Shown in pieces: positions 27,988 through 36,500 of a stretch of 64,000 nt of DNA (position 1 is the stretch's first letter; every line of letters begins with the position of its first letter). Source of the stretch: Halobacillus sp. Marseille-P3879 (lineage in GTDB: Bacteria > Bacillota > Bacilli > Bacillales > Halobacillaceae); assembly GCF_900240285.1 (NCBI RefSeq), contig NZ_OESS01000001.1, positions 1,054,001 to 1,118,000 on the forward strand, written 5' to 3'. The position numbers were made by a program, and so were the translations under genes. The notes beneath the pieces were generated by a model that did not search any database, was not told where the DNA came from, and was given only the letters and a program-made list of their open reading frames with translations.

Positions 27988-29454
27988 ATGATCGATGTTA
28001 AAAACGTAAGCGGCGGATACAAAGAGGCTCCACTGATTGTCGACCAGGTTGATTTTTCCGTAAGAAAAGGGGAGTTTTTTGGAGTGGTCGGGCCGAATGG
28101 ATGCGGGAAAACGACACTGTTTAAATTGATGAGCGGCGTTCTTCCCTTATGGGGCGGATCCGTTTCAATCGATGACCGCACGATCGACCAATACGATCGA
28201 AAAAGCCTGGCAAAAAAAGTGGCAACTCTACCGCAGCTTCAACAGAGCTACTTCACATACAGCGTCCGGGAAACCGTCATGATGGGGCGTTATGCCTACC
28301 AATCCGGTTTATTTAAACACCCCTCGGCAGTAGACGAACGGATAGTGGATCTTATTTTACAGCAAATGGGCTTAAGCAAAATGAAGGATCTCCCAATCAC
28401 GCGCCTAAGTGGGGGGGAGCGGCAGCGAGTATATTTAGCGCAGGCGTTAAGTCAGGAGCCGGATGTACTTTTACTCGATGAGCCGACGAACCACCTTGAT
28501 TTTAGCTATCAGAAGCAGCTGCTTGATGAGCTTAAGAAGCTGGCGCTTACGAGCGGGCTCACCGTGTTATCGATTTTCCATGATTTAAATATCGCAAGCC
28601 TGTATTGCGACCGGTTGCTGCTGATGGAAAAAGGTCGAATGAAAAAAATGGGGACGCCTGATGCTGTTATGCAAAAAACACTGCTTGAAGAGGTTTATCA
28701 GTCAACGATTGATGTGTATGCGAATCCATCGGTTGCAAGTCCGCAAATGAATGTCATGCCGGATTACCCCTATGCTGCTGATGGTGCTCTTGGTCCTCAG
28801 TTACTTAATGTTAGTGAAGAAAAACTAGTATTTCAAACGAGTCAGCCGTTAAAAACCTTTTCTTCGGCGGTCGTTGGAGCCGGGTTTGGCTGGTATAACC
28901 ATTTCGTTAATTACCACGTCGATAAAAGCTTTGACTGTTCTCAGCCTGACGCTTTCATGAGGGAAAAGTTTAAAGAGTGGCAGCTTCCCGAGCATGAAAC
29001 ACTGGCAATGATGACGGCGGCTTACGTGACTAATTATGCCAGCCGACACATCATCGAAGACGATTTTTCCCTTTATGTCGTTGTGACCGCGGGAACGAGT
29101 AACGCAGTGGACGTCCTTCATGGTGAAAAGCACGGTTTTATCGCGGCACCCGGCACTGTCAATACATGGATTTTCGTAGAAGGCGAGCTCTCTGATCAGG
29201 CATTTATTCAAGCGGTTATTACCGCTACGGAAGCCAAGACCAAAGCTTTCGGAGAATGTGAAATCACTGACCCTGTAACAAATACAACTGCGACTGGAAC
29301 CTCGACTGACAGCCTTCTTGTTGCAAGTACACAGACAGGAACACATATTGAGTACGCCGGCCCTGTGACGAAGCTCGGAAGCCGAATTGGTCGTGCGGTT
29401 TATGAAGCGACCGCTTCAGCCATCGAGCATTCACTAAAAGGAAAGCAATTATGA
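27988..29454 (+). CDS. BtuD ATPase fused to CbiZ adenosylcobinamide amidohydrolase
   Basis: The N-terminal half (about residues 1-255) is an ABC ATPase with Walker A GPNGCGKTT, signature LSGGERQRVYLAQAL and Walker B VLLLDEPTNHLD. The C-terminal half (about 270-488) matches CbiZ: SSAVVGAGFGWYNHFVN, TAGTSNAVDVLHG and the end region STDSLLVASTQTG. CbiZ cuts the aminopropanol arm from adenosylcobinamide to give adenosylcobyric acid. Fusing import ATPase to the remodelling enzyme couples uptake with salvage. A similar fusion is known as YvrA-type in Bacillus. RBS AAAGGAGAG precedes the ATG. Confidence 0.9.
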   Translation: MIDVKNVSGGYKEAPLIVDQVDFSVRKGEFFGVVGPNGCGKTTLFKLMSGVLPLWGGSVSIDDRTIDQYDRKSLAKKVATLPQLQQSYFTYSVRETVMMGRYAYQSGLFKHPSAVDERIVDLILQQMGLSKMKDLPITRLSGGERQRVYLAQALSQEPDVLLLDEPTNHLDFSYQKQLLDELKKLALTSGLTVLSIFHDLNIASLYCDRLLLMEKGRMKKMGTPDAVMQKTLLEEVYQSTIDVYANPSVASPQMNVMPDYPYAADGALGPQLLNVSEEKLVFQTSQPLKTFSSAVVGAGFGWYNHFVNYHVDKSFDCSQPDAFMREKFKEWQLPEHETLAMMTAAYVTNYASRHIIEDDFSLYVVVTAGTSNAVDVLHGEKHGFIAAPGTVNTWIFVEGELSDQAFIQAVITATEAKTKAFGECEITDPVTNTTATGTSTDSLLVASTQTGTHIEYAGPVTKLGSRIGRAVYEATASAIEHSLKGKQL

Positions 29455-30413
29455 TCGAGCATCTCTTGTCTTTAACGTTCGCCTTGCTCCTCGATCTTTG
29501 GCTCGGGGACCCTCGCTGGCTGCCGCATCCTGTCGTCATGATTGGTAAGCTGATCGCAATGCTTGAGAACAATTGGAATCAGGGCAGGTATCGCCGCATT
29601 AAAGGCATTTTCATGCTTATCATTGTATGTCTCGTCGTCCTTTTGCTGACCTGGACTGTTGTCTGGATTGGCCATCAGCTTCATTCGAGCATCGGGATCG
29701 CTCTCGAAACCGCGCTCATATGGACGACCATCGCCCACAAAGGGCTAAAACAAGCAGCTATTGAAGTCTATAGCCCTCTTTTAAAAAAAGACTTGGTAAA
29801 AGCACGAGAGCAGTTATCCCTAATCGTCGGGCGGGACACGGCGCAGCTAGGGGAAGGCGAGATTACCAGGGGGGCCGTAGAGACGGTAGCGGAGAACACC
29901 AGCGACGGCATTACGGTACCATTGTTCTTCGCATTGATCGGCGGGGCTCCGCTTGCGATGTTGTACCGGGCGGTAAACACGTGTGATTCGATGGTCGGAT
30001 ACCGGCACACCCAATACAAGGACTTTGGCTGGGCTTCAGCGCGCTTTGATGATGTATTGAATTGGATTCCTGCCAGGCTGACTGCTTTACTGCTGCTATT
30101 AATTGAACATTCGCCATTTCACCGAAAAGGAAAGGCACTACGTTTGCTCAAAGAACAGGCAAATCGCCACCCGAGTCCAAACAGTGGCTGGGGCGAGGCA
30201 GCTTTTGCCTTATTACTTGGAGTGCAGCTTGGCGGGAAAAACTATTATTTTGGCGAAGCTTCCTATCGACCGACGATTGGTTTTGCAAGGGTAGAATTAC
30301 AAGCCTACCATATCGCGCAATCGACGAACCTGATGTCGAGAGCGGTGTTGTATTTCCTCATTTTTCTATGGATCGGAGGGGTTGTCATTGAGATGGCCAG
30401 CTCATGGTGCTAA
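29451..30413 (+). CDS. cbiB: adenosylcobinamide-phosphate synthase
   Basis: The 320-residue membrane protein joins cobyric acid to (R)-1-amino-2-propanol phosphate. It shows the CbiB/CobD landmarks LGDPRWLPHPVVMIG, GAVETVAENTSDGITVPLFFAL and the segment NTCDSMVGYR. It starts within the stop codon of the preceding gene. It reuses the cobyric acid released by the CbiZ domain. Confidence 0.93.
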   Translation: MIEHLLSLTFALLLDLWLGDPRWLPHPVVMIGKLIAMLENNWNQGRYRRIKGIFMLIIVCLVVLLLTWTVVWIGHQLHSSIGIALETALIWTTIAHKGLKQAAIEVYSPLLKKDLVKAREQLSLIVGRDTAQLGEGEITRGAVETVAENTSDGITVPLFFALIGGAPLAMLYRAVNTCDSMVGYRHTQYKDFGWASARFDDVLNWIPARLTALLLLLIEHSPFHRKGKALRLLKEQANRHPSPNSGWGEAAFALLLGVQLGGKNYYFGEASYRPTIGFARVELQAYHIAQSTNLMSRAVLYFLIFLWIGGVVIEMASSWC

Positions 30414-31443
30414 TCCACATTATTTAACAGAAGCCAGAAATCTGCGGCCTGTGGCGTATGATTTTAGCGTTAATGTTAATCCGCTTGGTCCGCCGAGGTG
30501 GCTGAAGGAAGAGTGGAATGATTATTTTTCTCTCGTTACCCAGTACCCGGATCCTGCCAATAAACAGCTGATTGAAATACTGGCTGAAGTGGAAGGCGTC
30601 GATAGTCGGCATCTCCTTGTCGGCAACGGGGCCTCTGAATTACTTCAATTGATCGGCCGGCATTTCGCCGGGCAGAAGATAGTCATAGTGGAACCGACGT
30701 TTTCCGAATATCGCATGATCGGGCATACATTCGGATGTGAAATAGAGTCCGCGTTTTTAACAGAAGAGGAAGACTGGGAACTGCCGGTGAAGCGAATTGT
30801 AGAAAAGGCAGAAGAAGCTGATCTCGTCGTCATTTGTAACCCGAACAATCCGACTGGTGTACATTATGAGGTGAACGACCTTTTACTTCTGCTTCAGGAA
30901 ATTGAAGCCTATCTGTTAGTGGACGAGGCGTTCTATGATTTTGTTGAGGAGGAGCCTACGCTGCTGAGTTATGTAGAAAAGTACTCCAATCTGCTCGTAT
31001 TACGATCGCTGACGAAAATGTATGCGATACCGGGGATCCGGGTCGGGTATCTGACTGCAGGAAGGGAAATAATTGAGAGCATCGCTCCATTTCAACCGAC
31101 ATGGAGTGTGAATGGAGTGGCTCAGGTTGTAGCGGAACGATGTGTACGAGATGAGCGTTTTCGCTTCAAAACACGGCAGTTTGTTCAGTCGGAGCGTAAA
31201 CGTATTTTTCCAAAGATAAACGATCTAGGTTTTTCCATTACGAATACGAGCGTCAACTACTACTTGCTCGGCGGCTGTTCAAAGCTAGGAGAAACATTGC
31301 TGCCCTATCTGCTGGAAAATGGGATTGCCGCCCGCCATACATATAACTTTCCTCGTATAAACGGGGACTCCCTCCGTCTGTGTATAAACACGAAGGAAGC
31401 AAATGATGTGTTGGTTGAAAAGCTTGCGGGGTGGAGGGCATGA
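30388..31443 (+). CDS. cobD: threonine-phosphate decarboxylase (CobD/CobC-type PLP enzyme)
   Basis: This 351-residue class I/II-fold PLP protein makes aminopropanol phosphate from threonine phosphate for CbiB. Landmarks are the start RWPAHGANPHYL, the phosphate-binding region GNGASELLQLIG, CNPNNPTG, and the PLP lysine in LRSLTKMYAIPGIRVGYL. TTG 30388 is chosen because GGAGGGG lies at proper distance and the protein then begins as family members do; TTG 30382 is too close. It overlaps cbiB by 26 bases. Confidence 0.9.
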   Translation: MRWPAHGANPHYLTEARNLRPVAYDFSVNVNPLGPPRWLKEEWNDYFSLVTQYPDPANKQLIEILAEVEGVDSRHLLVGNGASELLQLIGRHFAGQKIVIVEPTFSEYRMIGHTFGCEIESAFLTEEEDWELPVKRIVEKAEEADLVVICNPNNPTGVHYEVNDLLLLLQEIEAYLLVDEAFYDFVEEEPTLLSYVEKYSNLLVLRSLTKMYAIPGIRVGYLTAGREIIESIAPFQPTWSVNGVAQVVAERCVRDERFRFKTRQFVQSERKRIFPKINDLGFSITNTSVNYYLLGGCSKLGETLLPYLLENGIAARHTYNFPRINGDSLRLCINTKEANDVLVEKLAGWRA

Positions 31444-31973
31444 TTATCTTTATTTGCGGCGGAGTGAGAAGCGGAAAAACAAGCTATGCTGAACAGCTGG
31501 TGTGCAAGAGCCCACTCGAAGATCTTCATTATATAGCGACAGGTGTGGTGACGGATGAAGAAATGAAAGCACGTATTTATCACCACCGTCAGGATCGAAA
31601 AAATAGTACCCGCAAGTGGACGACATGGGAGCAGCCGACGGATATTATGAAACTGACGTTCAGTGGCACGGACGCTGTTTTACTCGACTGCATCACTACA
31701 TGGGTGACGAATGAAATGATGAAACAAGTCGGGTGGAATAAAGAGGAACTGACCGCTAATCTGGTTAAGCAGCTTGAGGAACTGATTCATAAGCCGGGCG
31801 ACATTGTCGTCGTTTCCAATGAAGTGAGTCGTGATGTGCCTTCAACTTTCTCGCTTGTAAAAGATTATGCCTACGTACTTGGAAAGGTCAATCAATGGCT
31901 CGTGGACCAATCTGACGGAGCAGTGGAAATGGTATTTGGCGAGCCGATAATCCATAAGGAGGTGTACCAATGA
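31440..31973 (+). CDS. cobU: adenosylcobinamide kinase/guanylyltransferase
   Basis: The 177-residue protein has the CobU P-loop GGVRSGKTSYAEQL at the N-terminus, the His-containing segment IYHHRQDR where GMP is attached, and VVSNEVSRDVPS. It phosphorylates adenosylcobinamide and transfers GMP to it. ATG 31440 follows GGTGGAGGG and overlaps the cobD stop. Confidence 0.92.
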   Translation: MIIFICGGVRSGKTSYAEQLVCKSPLEDLHYIATGVVTDEEMKARIYHHRQDRKNSTRKWTTWEQPTDIMKLTFSGTDAVLLDCITTWVTNEMMKQVGWNKEELTANLVKQLEELIHKPGDIVVVSNEVSRDVPSTFSLVKDYAYVLGKVNQWLVDQSDGAVEMVFGEPIIHKEVYQ

Positions 31974-33442
31974 AGGGGATCATGATTCAGGGAACCGCTT
32001 CGAACGTCGGAAAAAGCTGGATTGCCACCGGATTATGCCGATGGTTTGCCCGCGAAGGCGTTCGAGTGGCCCCGTTTAAATCCCAGAACATGTCCAATAA
32101 CGCTTATGTAACGATACAAGGTGAAGAAATTGGGCGGGCTCAAGGTATTCAGGCGGAAGCGGCAGGAGTGGAAGCGACTGTTGAAATGAATCCAATCTTA
32201 TTAAAACCAACAAGTGACCAGCGCTCAGAGGTTATACTGCGCGGAGTCAGCCAAACCGTCTGGTCAGGCTCAGAGTATCGTAAAAAAGGCTATGAAAAAG
32301 GAAAGCAGGCAATCAGAAAATCAGCTGAAAGACTTAAGGAAGATTACGATATGCTTGTAGTTGAAGGAGCAGGAAGCCCGGTCGAAATCAATTTAAATGA
32401 CCGCGAGCTCGTCAACATGTCGATCGCTGATATGCTTGATATGCCCGTGATTTTAGTTGCCGATATTGATCGCGGCGGTGTATTCGCAAGCATCGTCGGT
32501 ACACTAGAGCTGCTTGAACCTCACCACCGCAGGCGTGTTCAGGGCCTGATCATTAATAAGTTCCGTGGGGAGCGCACTCTGTTTGAAGACGGGGTGAAAT
32601 GGCTCGAAGCACGAACCGGCATTCCTGTTATTGGTGTTCTTCCTTACTTGAATAACCACGGCATTGAAGGGGAAGACTCGCTGACCGTCGAAAATGTACG
32701 TTCTTCACGCGAACGAGCTCTGGATATTGCCGTAGTGCACTGGCCGTATCTAGCCAATGAATCGGACATTCAGCCCCTCGCATATGAGCCAGACGTATCG
32801 ATTCGCTACGTAAGTTCATTCTACAGTCTCGGACACCCGGATGCGCTGATTTTACCGGGGACACGGAGTACGATCGAGGACTATACAGCATTCGAACAGC
32901 TTGGATTAAAAGACGCCGTTCAAAAATACGCGGAACAGGGTGGCACGATTGTAGGCATTTGCGGAGGCTATCAAGTTTTATGTGAAACAATGTATGAGGA
33001 CTCAGAAGATGAAGAGGGCATAGGCGGGATTGGTGTATTCCCATTAACAACGACCTTTTTTGCAGAAAAACATACGATGCGAGTTAAGGGGCAGACGCAT
33101 GAGGCTAGCGGATTTAAAGTATCGTCGATGAACGGTTATGAGATTCATTTAGGACAGACAAAAGGGGAAAGGACGACTCCATTTCTTGATCTATTAAATG
33201 GCCTAGAAGGCATCAGTTTAGAAAATGGACGCTTGATCGGTACTTATTTACACGACTGCTTTCACAACGACGAGTGGCGTACGGAATGGCTCAACCGTTT
33301 AAGAGACCAAGCTGGTTTACCTGAACGGCCAGTAACTCGAATAGCCGAACGTCAGGAACGCTACGACCGGCTGGCCGATCATTTAGAGCGACATCTCGAT
33401 ATACATTCTTTAAAGAGAATTGCAGAAGGAGCCGTCTCATGA
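31970..33442 (+). CDS. cobQ: cobyric acid synthase
   Basis: A 490-residue glutamine amidotransferase of the CobQ/CbiP family. The N-terminal ATP-binding domain starts MKGIMIQGTASNVGKSW, with FKSQNMSNNA and VEGAGSPVEINL following. The C-terminal GATase has the nucleophile Cys in GICGGYQVL. It normally amidates four side chains of adenosylcobyrinic acid diamide. No earlier corrin-ring genes are present in this window, so its use here depends on partially amidated precursors or genes elsewhere. AAGGAGGTG precedes the start. Confidence 0.93.
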   Translation: MKGIMIQGTASNVGKSWIATGLCRWFAREGVRVAPFKSQNMSNNAYVTIQGEEIGRAQGIQAEAAGVEATVEMNPILLKPTSDQRSEVILRGVSQTVWSGSEYRKKGYEKGKQAIRKSAERLKEDYDMLVVEGAGSPVEINLNDRELVNMSIADMLDMPVILVADIDRGGVFASIVGTLELLEPHHRRRVQGLIINKFRGERTLFEDGVKWLEARTGIPVIGVLPYLNNHGIEGEDSLTVENVRSSRERALDIAVVHWPYLANESDIQPLAYEPDVSIRYVSSFYSLGHPDALILPGTRSTIEDYTAFEQLGLKDAVQKYAEQGGTIVGICGGYQVLCETMYEDSEDEEGIGGIGVFPLTTTFFAEKHTMRVKGQTHEASGFKVSSMNGYEIHLGQTKGERTTPFLDLLNGLEGISLENGRLIGTYLHDCFHNDEWRTEWLNRLRDQAGLPERPVTRIAERQERYDRLADHLERHLDIHSLKRIAEGAVS

Positions 33443-34203
33443 AAAATTTTGCCCTCGGTGGAATGTTCGCACTGCAATTTTTCTCTGTGATCCCTATACA
33501 CCAGCAAATTGAACCATCCCCTTCCCGTGTCCGGGCAGCTTTAGTCTGGCTGCCGATGATAGGGGTTGGATTCGGCGCGGTCAACCTCGTTTTGTTTGAT
33601 CTTTTAGAACCGGTTGTCAGTCTGTTCAGCCTTGTGATGATCGCAATTATCGTTCCAATAGTACTGAGCGGAGGTCTGCATATGGACGGACTAATGGACA
33701 CAGGAGATGCTTATTTCTCTTATCAGGAACCGGAGAAACGGTTGAACGTGATGAAGGATCCACGAACAGGTGCGTTTGGTGTGCTCACCATACTCACCGT
33801 GCTTGCACTCCGGTTCGTGTTTATGTACGAAGCGCTGCGTGCGGAGACGGCGGCATTTTGGTTTTTGCTTGGTATTCCTGCATTGGCACGTGTAGGGATG
33901 GTTGGGCTGCTCGGACATGCTCCTTCTGCAAAAAAGAATGGTTTAAGCGCTTTTTTTCAAAAATCGTATCTGCCTAGTGTGACATGGTGGCTTGTCGGGA
34001 TCAGTTTCTTCATTATTCTAGGGATTTCTTTTGTCACACATATTTTTACAGCCACTGCCGTTGGTCTGGCCGTCTTTGCTGTAATATGGTTGATGAAGGA
34101 GTGGTCTATAAAGGCATTCGGAGGAATTACCGGCGACGTTTGTGGCGCTTCGCTTGAAGGGATGGTGACACTGTTATGGTTGATCGTATGGATCTTTATT
34201 TAA
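33439..34203 (+). CDS. cobS: cobalamin-5'-phosphate synthase
   Basis: The 254-residue membrane protein joins GDP-cobinamide with alpha-ribazole (phosphate). It has six or so hydrophobic segments and the family motif GGLHMDGLMDTGDAYFSYQEPEK, followed by VMKDPRTGAFG. It overlaps cobQ by four bases (ATGA) behind AAGGAG. Confidence 0.93.
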   Translation: MKNFALGGMFALQFFSVIPIHQQIEPSPSRVRAALVWLPMIGVGFGAVNLVLFDLLEPVVSLFSLVMIAIIVPIVLSGGLHMDGLMDTGDAYFSYQEPEKRLNVMKDPRTGAFGVLTILTVLALRFVFMYEALRAETAAFWFLLGIPALARVGMVGLLGHAPSAKKNGLSAFFQKSYLPSVTWWLVGISFFIILGISFVTHIFTATAVGLAVFAVIWLMKEWSIKAFGGITGDVCGASLEGMVTLLWLIVWIFI

Positions 34204-34763
34204 TTCGTCATGGAGAAACCGCATCAAATTATGAGAAACGTTACATAGGCTGGCGGAATGAACCGTTGTCGGAGCAAGGAAGAAAGCAGGTACGCCTTTT
34301 AAGTCAAATGCTTCCTGGCTTCGAGACTGTTTTTACAAGTGATTTACTACGATGCACGGAGACGGCTGAAGCATTGGCTGGGACGTGGCAGATTAATAAA
34401 GCATTACGTGAATACGACTTTGGCGATTTTGATGGAAAAAGCTACGAGGAATTAAAAGAAGAGGAACAGTATCGCAGCTGGATTGATGACTTAGAAAATG
34501 TCACCCCGCCCGGGGGAGAAACTTTTTTTCATTTTAAAAAAAGAGTATTAGATTTTATGGAAGAGCTGTTAGCAGATCACGGTTCAAAGGTTGCTGTAGT
34601 TACGCACGGTGGTGTCATCCGTACGATAATGCAGTACTTCTCCAGACAGACAAATTCCATGTGGGAATGGAGTATCAATCCTGGAGAAGCCTATCATCTA
34701 CAGCTGATCAAGGAGGGGGACGAGTGGATTTTGTTACAGGAGGAGCGCATAACGGCAAATTAG
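34176..34763 (+). CDS. cobC: histidine-phosphatase-family alpha-ribazole phosphatase
   Basis: This 195-residue protein has the phosphoglycerate-mutase-like phosphohistidine motif LYLIRHGETASNY and the partner His in VVTHGGVIRTIM. In this setting it should dephosphorylate alpha-ribazole phosphate or cobalamin phosphate. The start at 34176 overlaps the end of cobS by 28 bases; an in-frame ATG at 34188 is an alternative and neither has an ideal ribosome binding site. Confidence 0.85.
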   Translation: MVDRMDLYLIRHGETASNYEKRYIGWRNEPLSEQGRKQVRLLSQMLPGFETVFTSDLLRCTETAEALAGTWQINKALREYDFGDFDGKSYEELKEEEQYRSWIDDLENVTPPGGETFFHFKKRVLDFMEELLADHGSKVAVVTHGGVIRTIMQYFSRQTNSMWEWSINPGEAYHLQLIKEGDEWILLQEERITAN

Positions 34764-35104
34764 CCTGGGCGCTTACCCATTACGGCAGTGAAGCGAAGGT
34801 ATTGCGGAAAGGAAACAGCCTGGAGAACCTCGGAAATCTCGTCATTGTGGATCAAGTGGAACAAATTATTGGAAGCCCTGAGTTGGATGCTGACCAATTT
34901 TTTCGTGAGTTATGGCAATGGGAGCAATCCAGCCCCGTGTACCAACTTGTCCTCATCGGAACCGACATTACTGGAGGGGTTGTTCCGGCAGAAAGGGAAA
35001 TGCGCGAATGGCGTGATAAGATAGGATTCTACTATCAGCAATTTACAAAAGAAGCCGAGTCTGTTTATCGAATCTGGTACGGTATTGCGCAGCAACTAAA
35101 ATAG
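34724..35104 (+). CDS. short CobU-like P-loop protein
   Basis: The GTG at 34724 stands behind AAGGAGGGGG. The 126-residue product begins FVTGGAHNGKLAWAL, a P-loop related to that of CobU but without the guanylylated His region, and it is shorter than CobU (177 residues here). It overlaps cobC by 40 bases. It may bind GTP or ATP in cobinamide processing, or be a degenerate CobU paralogue. The function is not known; a related short protein appears in other Bacillus B12 clusters as far as I recall. Confidence 0.7.
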   Translation: MDFVTGGAHNGKLAWALTHYGSEAKVLRKGNSLENLGNLVIVDQVEQIIGSPELDADQFFRELWQWEQSSPVYQLVLIGTDITGGVVPAEREMREWRDKIGFYYQQFTKEAESVYRIWYGIAQQLK

Positions 35105-35118
35105 GAGGTTTGTTTAAT

Positions 35119-35700
35119 ATGAGACTGTATACGAGAACGGGAGATAAAGGACAGACAAGTGTGATCGGAGGCCGCGTCGAGAAGGATGATGTGCGTGTTG
35201 AAGCATATGGAACGGTGGATGAAGTGAACAGCTTCGTTGGAAAGGCCCGGACCGAGCTTGAAGGGGAGCCGTTCAACGAGGTTCAGAAAGAACTCGAACG
35301 CATTCAGCATGAACTGTTTGACTGTGGCAGCGACCTCGCCAATAAAAAATCCAATAGGCCTTTTAAGTTACAACAGGAAAGCATCGACTGGCTGGAAGAG
35401 CGCATGGATGAATATATACAAAATTCCCCGGAACTTGAGCGCTTCATTTTACCAGGAGGATCGTCCGCCTCAGCGACGCTCCATATCGCACGAACTATTA
35501 CACGGCGTGCCGAGCGACTCGTCGTCACCCTTCAGAAGCAGGAAACGATCCACCCTGTCTGCCTCATGTATTTGAATAGGTTGTCTGACTACTTCTTCGG
35601 ACTAGCTCGCTACGTCAATGTCCTTAATAAAACGAAAGACGTGGAGTATGTGAGAAGCGCTAAAGTCTTTCGTTCCGGAAAGCGGAAGGAGAACGAATAA
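35119..35700 (+). CDS. PduO-type ATP:cob(I)alamin adenosyltransferase
   Basis: A 193-residue adenosyltransferase with the N-terminal ATP-binding motif LYTRTGDKGQTSVIGG and the C-terminal ITRRAERLVVTL region of the PduO family. It adds the 5'-deoxyadenosyl group to corrinoids so that CobU, CbiB and CobS receive adenosylated substrates. ATG 35119 follows AGGAGG; the frame opens three codons earlier. Confidence 0.93.
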   Translation: MRLYTRTGDKGQTSVIGGRVEKDDVRVEAYGTVDEVNSFVGKARTELEGEPFNEVQKELERIQHELFDCGSDLANKKSNRPFKLQQESIDWLEERMDEYIQNSPELERFILPGGSSASATLHIARTITRRAERLVVTLQKQETIHPVCLMYLNRLSDYFFGLARYVNVLNKTKDVEYVRSAKVFRSGKRKENE

Positions 35701-36408
35701 GTGGGCCTGCCATTGTTTGTAGAAGAGGCAGACGGCCGTGAGCTTATCATTGCTTCTGATAATACAGGCGCAATCGGCATGAAGCGAGACGACGAGGTAC
35801 AAGTGCCATATTCAGTCGTAGCGGCAGCCCTGTTTCGCGTGGCGGTCATGGATGCATTAGCTGTCGGTGCCTCTCCTTTTGCTGTAAATGTTTTTAATTT
35901 TGCAGGAGAAGAAGCGTGGTGCGAGATAGAAAACAAGGTGAAGGAATTGAGTGCGGACCTTGGCTTAAGTCTGTCAATTACCGGAAGCACTGAATCTAAC
36001 TTTTCTATGAATCAATCCGCTATTGGACTATCGGTGATCGGCTGGGTGAAAACGGGGGAGAAAAAGATAGGCTGTTCTCCGGAAGGCTGTAGCATCGCCT
36101 TAATCGGTGAACCTCTTGTAGGAGAAGAAGTTATACAACGTTCGGAAAAAGCAGCTCCGCTGGGATTATTCGTCGAAATGCGGCAACAGGAATGGGTGCA
36201 TGAACTGGTTCCTGTAGGATCTAAAGGTATCGAATCCGCACTAAGAGAACTGGAACAGCGGAATGGATGGGAATCCTGCGAAAGGACCCTCCCCTTTGAT
36301 CCAAGAAAATCAGGAGGCCCATCCACAAGCTTTCTAATAAGCTACGACTTAAACCATGACCTCGACCTCCTAAAGCTCGCTCACAGATTTGTAACCATCA
36401 TTAAATAA
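35701..36408 (+). CDS. AIR-synthase/ThiL-like kinase, candidate alpha-ribazole kinase
   Basis: The 235-residue protein has features of the PurM/ThiL ATP-binding fold: the early SDNTGAIG segment, the AVMDALAVGASPFAVNVFNF stretch, and GEPLVGEEV. GTG 35701 directly follows the previous stop with AAGGAG at nine bases. As last gene of a B12 salvage operon without CobT in view, it is a good candidate for CblS, the alpha-ribazole kinase that lets cells use scavenged alpha-ribazole. The fold call is moderately sure; the CblS role is inference from context and memory of that family. Confidence 0.6.
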   Translation: MGLPLFVEEADGRELIIASDNTGAIGMKRDDEVQVPYSVVAAALFRVAVMDALAVGASPFAVNVFNFAGEEAWCEIENKVKELSADLGLSLSITGSTESNFSMNQSAIGLSVIGWVKTGEKKIGCSPEGCSIALIGEPLVGEEVIQRSEKAAPLGLFVEMRQQEWVHELVPVGSKGIESALRELEQRNGWESCERTLPFDPRKSGGPSTSFLISYDLNHDLDLLKLAHRFVTIIK

Positions 36409-36414
36409 TATTAC

Positions 36415-36484
36415 ATGTACCGGGTACATAGAAAGTGAAAGAGTGTACCCGGTACACCAAAGCTGATACAGTGTACCTGGTACC
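36415..36484. repeat. three copies of the GTACC-N-GGTAC palindrome
   Basis: Cores are GTACCGGGTAC at 36417-36427, GTACCCGGTAC at 36445-36455 and GTACCTGGTAC at 36473-36483. They are spaced exactly 28 bp apart and usually extended by TG/CA flanks. They fill the gap between the B12 operon and the M20 gene. Confidence 0.85.
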
Positions 36485-36500
36485 AAAAGGAGGATGAAAA

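Noticed and set aside
25949-28740. Siderophore or haem ABC importer instead of corrinoid importer
   Set aside because: The fold alone would allow it, but the upstream cobalamin riboswitch, the CbiZ fusion and the downstream B12 genes decide for corrinoids.
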